A DNA stretch of 10,677 nucleotides, from positions 1 through 10,677 of the forward strand of contig JANBQS010000897.1 of assembly GCA_027577415.1 (NCBI GenBank). The letters are read 5' to 3'. The position numbers were made by a program, and so were the translations under genes. Within the stretch, counting starts at the first letter, position 1; each line of letters begins with the position of its first letter. Source of the stretch: Coemansia sp. RSA 922 (Eukaryota > Kickxellomycota > Kickxellomycetes > Kickxellales > Kickxellaceae). The notes under the pieces were generated by a model. The model was not told where the DNA came from. It made no database searches and saw only the letters and a list, made by a program, of their open reading frames with translations. Of this stretch, positions 6,845 through 10,677 are shown in pieces.

Positions 6845-7168
6845 CTAAGCAATGATGTTGGCATTGGTAAACGCATGGACATTGTCGCTAGCGGCGTTGG
6901 CATTGGCATTGTTGACGTAGAGCGTGTTTTCGTTAAAGTTGGCACGGTTCGAGTTGCGGTCAAAGTCACTGGTGAACGATGACACAAATGGGTAGCCACC
7001 ATATCCGCCATACACTCCATATCCACCATATCCACCGTAGCCGCCGTATCCACCACAGCCGCTGCAACGTTTGGGCAATGACAAATGAGTGCCAGCTGGT
7101 TGGTTTGGGAGCGCAGCAACCGAGCAGATGGCGGCGAGGGCAAGAGTAGAGATGGTGCGAACAAGCAT
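6845..7168 (-). CDS. Small secreted Gly-Tyr-rich protein with Lys-Arg processing site
   Basis: A 107-residue protein from the ATG at 7168-7166; two codons further upstream there is only a TTG. Residues 1-20 (MLVRTISTLALAAICSVAAL) are a signal peptide. A short pro-segment ends in LPKR (31-34), a Kex2-type site, so the mature form would start CSGC. Residues 39-59 are GGY repeats with one GVY. The tail (60-107) is Asn/Phe-rich: PFVSSFTSDFDRNSNRANF, then LYVNNANANAASDNVHAF. The Gly-Tyr segment resembles glycine-rich structural or adhesive surface proteins. The pro-site suggests processing like that of a secreted peptide. No family is recognised. It is convergent with the repeat-peptide gene, with 165 bp between stops, and both carry a signal peptide and dibasic site. 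Confidence 0.87.
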   Translation of the reverse strand: MLVRTISTLALAAICSVAALPNQPAGTHLSLPKRCSGCGGYGGYGGYGGYGVYGGYGGYPFVSSFTSDFDRNSNRANFNENTLYVNNANANAASDNVHAFTNANIIA

Positions 7169-7282
7169 TTTCAAATACAGTTGATTGGTTTGTTGTTGGT
7201 GGTGGCAGTTGCTGAAGTAGTGGTTGTTGTAGTGTATTGTGTGGTGACGATTTTACAATATTGGAGACAGCTGATACTGGTT

Positions 7283-7290
7283 CTTTTATA
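7283..7290 (-). promoter_or_regulatory. TATA box of the Gly-Tyr gene
   Basis: TATAAAAG on the minus strand, about 115 nt before the ATG at 7168. Confidence 0.6.
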
Positions 7291-7640
7291 TTCCTTCGAC
7301 TAGATTCATATAACACGCATGACAAACATGTAGTTAGCAAGGAGGAAATTGATACTCCTACGACCTACCTAGATACATCACATGTTTACAATCATTAGCC
7401 AGTAAGCAAGATGTAGAGTATCGAACTGCTGCAATAGTAGACAAGATTTATTACCACTGTGGTGCATACATGGGTGGAAACAAGTTTAGCTTGTGCCTGT
7501 GCTTGTATCATCCTTGCCCCTTAGTCAACTCATCCTCCTATTTTCGACTTATTTGACTCAAACTATACATAGATGGAGATTTGAATAAATGTCGTTGGCT
7601 TGATATTTGACAATAATTACAGCACTGTCTATTCATGAGC
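7291..7640. other. Intergenic region, no gene seen
   Basis: AT-rich spacer upstream of the Gly-Tyr gene on one side and the coding relic on the other. No convincing ORF, RNA gene or repeat was noticed. Confidence 0.55.
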
Positions 7641-7929
7641 AGATACTGTTAGCCAGAATAGCAAAACAGTTTGGAAACTCTTCCTTTGCTGCCTCAATTG
7701 GCGATGCTTCAAAGGGTGCTACAAAGGCAACCCAAGGCTTGAAAAAGAAAGGAGGGAGAACACCGCAGAACCCAATCCTCTCGTTGGCAACACTGCCAGT
7801 GGTGGTTTCTTTGGCAAAGCAAAGCTAAGCAATGCCCAAGTCTCCACTTTTTCTTCCGCGGAGGGTCGTAGTCGTTGCTCATTGGCCAGCAGTGCAGCAA
7901 AGAAAAGGAGCGAGACTTTAAGCCTTTGA
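7641..7929 (+). pseudogene. Coding-like relic with a frame change
   Basis: One frame reads EQILLARIAKQFGNSSFAAS and IGDASKGATKATQGLKKK up to about 7750. It has no ATG start; the upstream opening is a TTG at 7607. From about 7756 another frame takes over (ENTAEPNPLVGNTASGGF, FGKAKLSNAQVSTFSS) and stops at TGA 7927. Both have coding-like composition and the switch falls in a purine-rich run (gaaaaagaaaggagggagaa), where slippage is likely. The family is unknown. Its 3' end overlaps the start of the duplicated promoter block. Confidence 0.35.
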
Positions 7930-7952
7930 TAATAGATTGAAAATCTTGCCAA

Positions 7953-7960
7953 TGACGTAA
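7953..7960 (+). promoter_or_regulatory. TGACGTAA CRE/bZIP-type site
   Basis: TGACGTAA within copy A. The aligned position in copy B reads TGGCGTAA, but that copy has another intact site at 9366. Confidence 0.4.
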
Positions 7961-8016
7961 ATTGTTGCCAGCTTGGTTGGGGAGTTCTCTTTGAACAAAA
8001 GAAAACAGTGAACAAA

Positions 8017-8040
8017 CACACACACACACACACACACACA
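8017..8040 (+). repeat. (CA)12 microsatellite
   Basis: Twelve CA units inside copy A of the duplicated promoter. Copy B has only short remnants (aaacgcacactcat) here, so the tract expanded after duplication. Confidence 0.95.
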
Positions 8041-8247
8041 AAGGCAGACAACGTCGCTCTTAGGTGTGCAGTCTCAGGACAAAAAAGGTTGGGGGAGAGG
8101 AAGCCTTTGTGCAAGGAAAAGCGCAGCTCATGGTCAGTTTTAAAGTAGTGTATTTTTATTTCTGTATTCTTTGGCCTGGTGGCCGCAGTTGGAAAATATT
8201 TTTATGGGTGAGTTGTCCAGGGCAGAGCTTTTCAGCAACCAGACGAA

Positions 8248-8255
8248 TATAAATA
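8248..8255 (+). promoter_or_regulatory. TATA box of the gene at 8351
   Basis: TATAAATA within gaatataaatagt, 103 nt before the ATG. It is equivalent to gaatataaaaagt in copy B. Confidence 0.7.
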
Positions 8256-8350
8256 GTGCAGAGGGCCGACCCTCCCACTTCTCCAAATTTTCACTACTCT
8301 TGAAATCCCCTATTTCACATTAATCTAGTATTTATATTTTACGCACTACA

Positions 8351-8722
8351 ATGTTTGAGTATATTTTTCTTGAAAACAACCCATCACTGGATGGTACTCG
8401 AAGGGTAATTCAAATAATGGATGTGGATAATGAGACATCGGAGGTAATCAAACCACCCGAAGACTCCCTTCATGGTGGCCGCTTAATTGTTAAAGTGTCA
8501 CCACTAGATGGTATTATGCGCAGTATAGATAGTAAAATGAAAACTGCCACCCAAACTGTGTCGAGTATAAAAAGCCTTTTACAGGACGTTTCAGGAAAAA
8601 GTGGAGTTTCTGCAATGTATTACGAATTAAAGAATGGTTCACAAAGTGAAGTTGAGCTTGACCAAATGTGCAAGGTAATGGGTGTCAGTGATGAAGATGA
8701 GTTTACACTTGTGGACCATTAA
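8351..8722 (+). CDS. Orphan small protein, promoter-twin gene A
   Basis: A 123-residue intronless protein starting MFEYIFLENNPSLDG, with no signal peptide or membrane segment, so probably cytosolic. Residues 45-50 (LIVKVS) look like a beta strand. Residues 58-80 (SIDSKMKTATQTVSSIKSLL) suggest an amphipathic helix. The C-terminus is acidic (DEDEFTLVDH). No family is recognised. A real gene is supported by the TATA box at 8248, the ATG as first start after it, and an upstream region duplicated in front of the gene at 9646. Its codons favour A/T at third positions, unlike the GC-rich genes on the left of the window. Weak shared features with gene B (LI-V...P-D near residue 45 and a later MY) might be remnants of paralogy. 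Confidence 0.75.
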   Translation: MFEYIFLENNPSLDGTRRVIQIMDVDNETSEVIKPPEDSLHGGRLIVKVSPLDGIMRSIDSKMKTATQTVSSIKSLLQDVSGKSGVSAMYYELKNGSQSEVELDQMCKVMGVSDEDEFTLVDH

Positions 8723-9194
8723 TCTTAAAAGCAGAGCATTAACCTGAGTACTCCAGTGAATATAAATAGTTGTTATTCTCTCTCTTGTGTACTAAGAATA
8801 CAAAAGCTATATGTACTCAGTTACTTGGTTTTAAGCTTGTGCAGCAAATTGAGCAGCGGGCTGCTTCCTTCCTGCCTCCTGCTCTATAATGTAGGACAGA
8901 AAATGGAGATGCAAAGGCATTTAATGTTTCAATTTGTCAATGATAAAGCCCACTTCAATTAACACAAGTACTCACAAATCACTTATTATGTTGCTTATTA
9001 GTACAATAAAAATATATCTTGCCTGTTGGAAAATCTAGCTCCCATGTTGCAGTCAAGTACACCAAATGTTTTGAGCACCGAACACCACAAGCTTTTTGCC
9101 AACCTCTAAAAGCACATTAGAGGGGCTGACGTAATCGACAGTTTCAGGCATCTCAGAGCAATCCTCAAATCGCTACTATATAGCTCCCATTGAG
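8723..9194. other. Intergenic region with poly(A) signal and a third TATA element
   Basis: No convincing gene. At 8758-8770 the 13 nt gaatataaatagt exactly repeat the TATA element of gene A, 35 nt after its stop, but no clear ORF follows. AATAAA lies at 9005-9010. A CRE-like TGACGTAA is at 9127-9134, beside a small inverted repeat (CCTCTAA 9103-9109, TTAGAGG 9117-9123). Confidence 0.5.
9005..9010 (+). terminator. AATAAA, possible poly(A) signal of gene A
   Basis: AATAAA about 280 nt after the stop at 8722, the first clear hexamer downstream. The distance is long, so the assignment is tentative. Confidence 0.3.
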
Positions 9195-9530
9195 GAGGGG
9201 TAGTAGTCGTTGCACATTAGCTAGCAGGACAACAGAAGAAAAGAGCGAGGCTTTAAGCCATTGAAAGTAGATTGAAAGGTTCGACAATGGCGTAAATTGG
9301 CGTCAGCTTGGTTGGGGGAGTTCTCTTTGAGTAAAAGAAGGGTGCAAGCAAACGCACACTCATAATGACGTAATTTCTTCTGCTCACGCAGACAACAGCG
9401 CTCTTATGCGCGCATTCTGACCTCAAAAGCTGGGGGGAGAGGACGCTTTCTTAGCCAGAAGCGAAGTGCAGCCCATGGGAAGAGATTCCAACTACAGAGA
9501 GTTCTCTTCACTCTGAAGAATATAAAAAGT
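9195..9530 (+). promoter_or_regulatory. Duplicated upstream region, copy B
   Basis: Second copy of the block at 7861-8257, in front of the gene at 9646. It has the same order of conserved segments, ending in gaatataaaaagt. TGACGTAA at 9366-9373 lies where copy A has its CA tract. Confidence 0.85.
9521..9527 (+). promoter_or_regulatory. TATA box of the gene at 9646
   Basis: TATAAAA 125 nt before the ATG, inside copy B. A pyrimidine-rich leader with an 11-T run (9596-9606) lies between. Confidence 0.7.
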
Positions 9531-9645
9531 ACAGTGTTTGCCTCTCTTTCTTTTTCTAAATCATCGCTACTATTCTCAAACTTTTTTACACCCACTTTTT
9601 TTTTTTACTTGCACTTACTCTTAACTAGTCATTAAGCCTTGAACT

Positions 9646-10029
9646 ATGTCAGAATTAGATAAAATGTTTTACACTACTCAGGGAACTGGTATTGAAATTA
9701 CGGCTACTGTGACTAATAATTGTACGGATTATAGCCACTTCAGCAAACTAGTGCATCACCACTATCTCATAATAGTACCAGATCGGGATTACTTTAAACA
9801 AGCATACGAGTTATTTGCCAAAAAGGAAGAGTATGTTACGTGCAAGTTGCCAGTTGTACTTAAGGTAGATGAAAATTCCCTACATATCAGTACTCCAGTC
9901 GCAGGGGTATCTGAAGCAAATATACCCCCAACGAGGGAAAGTAAGATTATGTATAACTTGGACATGACTTTTATCGAAAACAAGGAGGATGAGGATTTGT
10001 ATAAAGCTGCCCTAGAAAGTGACTGTTAG
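9646..10029 (+). CDS. Orphan small protein, promoter-twin gene B
   Basis: A 127-residue intronless protein starting MSELDKMFYTTQGTG, with no signal peptide or membrane segment. Visible features are a likely beta strand ITATVTN (18-24), His-rich LVHHHYLIIVPDRDYF (35-50), a helix KQAYELFAKKEEY (51-63), strand-like CKLPVVLKVD (66-75), and an acidic C-terminal stretch ENKEDEDLYKAAL (111-123). No family is recognised. The gene call rests on the ATG, clean single frame, TATA box at 9521 and the duplicated upstream region shared with gene A. Composition is AT-rich, like gene A and unlike the left half of the window. Confidence 0.78.
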   Translation: MSELDKMFYTTQGTGIEITATVTNNCTDYSHFSKLVHHHYLIIVPDRDYFKQAYELFAKKEEYVTCKLPVVLKVDENSLHISTPVAGVSEANIPPTRESKIMYNLDMTFIENKEDEDLYKAALESDC

Positions 10030-10263
10030 CTCTGGGTCAACCTACGAAGTTGGCTTGTCTGAAGCGACGGTCATTGGCAGTTGTCCAAAGTGATAGCTGT
10101 TAGAGCACCAAGGTGTGCTAGATATAAATATAGGTTGTTTTATTAACAAACGTGAAATAGTATACTAAGAAAATATAATCTACATCCCCTCCGACTCCCA
10201 GTGGGCCAAGCGTTTCGGGCAGGTGTATACTTGGTAAAGTATACACCTGGTTAAAGTAAGCTT
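10030..10263. other. 3' flank of gene B, no gene seen
   Basis: AT-rich flank holding a TATA-like tataaata near 10125-10132 and the 13-bp inverted repeat. No AATAAA occurs before 10397, so the poly(A) signal of gene B is not clear. Confidence 0.4.
10220..10249. repeat. Perfect 13-bp inverted repeat
   Basis: CAGGTGTATACTT at 10220-10232, a 4-nt loop GGTA, then AAGTATACACCTG at 10237-10249. It could form a stable hairpin in RNA or bind a dimeric factor. It lies 190 nt after gene B and might act in its 3' end. No transposase or target duplication is visible beside it. Confidence 0.8.
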
Positions 10264-10566
10264 TCATGGGCAAAGCAGTGTGTTAGAGATCTGATATCGG
10301 GCGGCATACACAAACGAGTACACCATCAGCAATCCCAAGCGATCAAGAAGAAAAAAAGGGCAGATTAGATACCGACACAAGTGCCGTGTAATGACCAATA
10401 AATAATTACTGCCCGGGACATGTGGTGTGAAGTAGCACCTGTGGACTGGAGACGCGTAACCCCAATACGCTGTGTAGTCTGTGTAAGGGTCTGACTGCAA
10501 GCATACGCCGTTTGTCCACTCCCACCAATGAGAATAACAATGATGGGCAGGGCGCTGTGGTCCCAT
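10264..10566 (-). CDS. Doubtful minus-strand ORF rich in aromatic residues and Cys
   Basis: A 100-residue frame from ATG 10566-10564, starting MGPQRPAHHCYSHWWEWTNG. The first 60 residues are unusually rich in Trp, Tyr, His and Cys (SDPYTDYTAYWGYASPVHRC). The second half (ICPFFLLDRLGLLMVYSF) looks like translated AT-rich spacer. There is no signal peptide or clear TATA box. It may be an exon piece of a gene with introns, a relic, or chance. Confidence 0.2.
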   Translation of the reverse strand: MGPQRPAHHCYSHWWEWTNGVCLQSDPYTDYTAYWGYASPVHRCYFTPHVPGSNYLLVITRHLCRYLICPFFLLDRLGLLMVYSFVYAARYQISNTLLCP

Positions 10567-10677
10567 CAACACAAAAGCTTCATAGGCTAACCGAGCAGTA
10601 GGTTATGCCATTTTCAGGACTGAAAATCCATTTAGTTTTTAAGCATTAGGTTCATCGGCTCCCACTGTGGATGCATT

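Larger units (their letters stand above)
7861..8257 (+). promoter_or_regulatory. Duplicated upstream region, copy A
   Basis: Matches the block at 9195-9530. Shared segments include gtagtcgttgc, a purine block with gagcga then ctttaagcc, cagcttggttgggg + gagttctctttga, gcagacaac...cgctctta, gggggagagga and gaatataaa ending at the TATA box. Copy A carries a CA dinucleotide tract and about 65 nt extra before the TATA box. It drives the gene at 8351. Confidence 0.85.

Noticed and set aside
6733..7164. Minus-strand 143-codon frame over the Gly-Tyr gene
   Set aside because: Shifted shadow of the Gly-Tyr gene; its Met-Val-Asp-rich part is the GGY repeat read out of frame.
7709..8114. Minus-strand frames with a Val-Cys run
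   Set aside because: The run is the translated CA microsatellite, and the frames cover the promoter block.
10220..10249. Terminal inverted repeat of a transposon
   Set aside because: The two arms are only 4 nt apart and there is no transposase or target-site duplication in view.

Overview
The window looks like a fungal nuclear genome segment. It encodes a eukaryotic RPAP1/Rba50-type RNA polymerase assembly factor and a Crh-like GH16 cell-wall glycosidase. The genes are single-exon and small. Five of the six non-housekeeping genes have a TATA box about 90-125 nt before the ATG, and the GH16 gene has a weaker TATA-like match at a similar distance. The low intron density would suit an early-diverging (e.g. 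Kickxellomycotina-like) fungus, but this lineage guess is weak.

Layout. From 1232 down to the left edge runs a long minus-strand gene, open at its 3' end, for a secreted protein. Its last 220 residues are a four-residue Cys-Cys repeat (CCNS/CCNP/CCNQ, about 45% Cys). Behind it, on the same strand (3604-1661), is the RPAP1 homologue. Positions 3727-4720 hold no convincing intact gene. They hold a frameshifted remnant of an unidentified coding sequence, further short coding-like pieces and one doubtful small secreted ORF. At 4983-5771 (+) lies a secreted GH16 enzyme with the full catalytic triad but no GPI tail.

Next comes a convergent pair of small secreted-protein genes. The first, 6332-6679 (+), is a repeat peptide precursor with near-identical 21-residue units, each carrying a dibasic site. 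The second, 7168-6845 (-), is a Gly-Tyr-rich protein with a Lys-Arg site after its signal peptide.

The right third holds two small, intronless, apparently cytosolic genes (8351-8722 and 9646-10029). They encode hardly similar proteins, yet their upstream regions are clearly copies of each other over roughly 340-400 bp, including the TATA box. A degraded coding relic lies at about 7640-7929. A perfect 13-bp inverted repeat lies at 10220-10249.

Functionally, four of the seven main genes are predicted to be secreted: the Cys-Cys repeat protein, GH16, the repeat peptide and the Gly-Tyr protein. The region therefore looks like an island of wall or surface and secreted-peptide functions beside one housekeeping gene, followed by a pair of orphan genes that probably share regulation.
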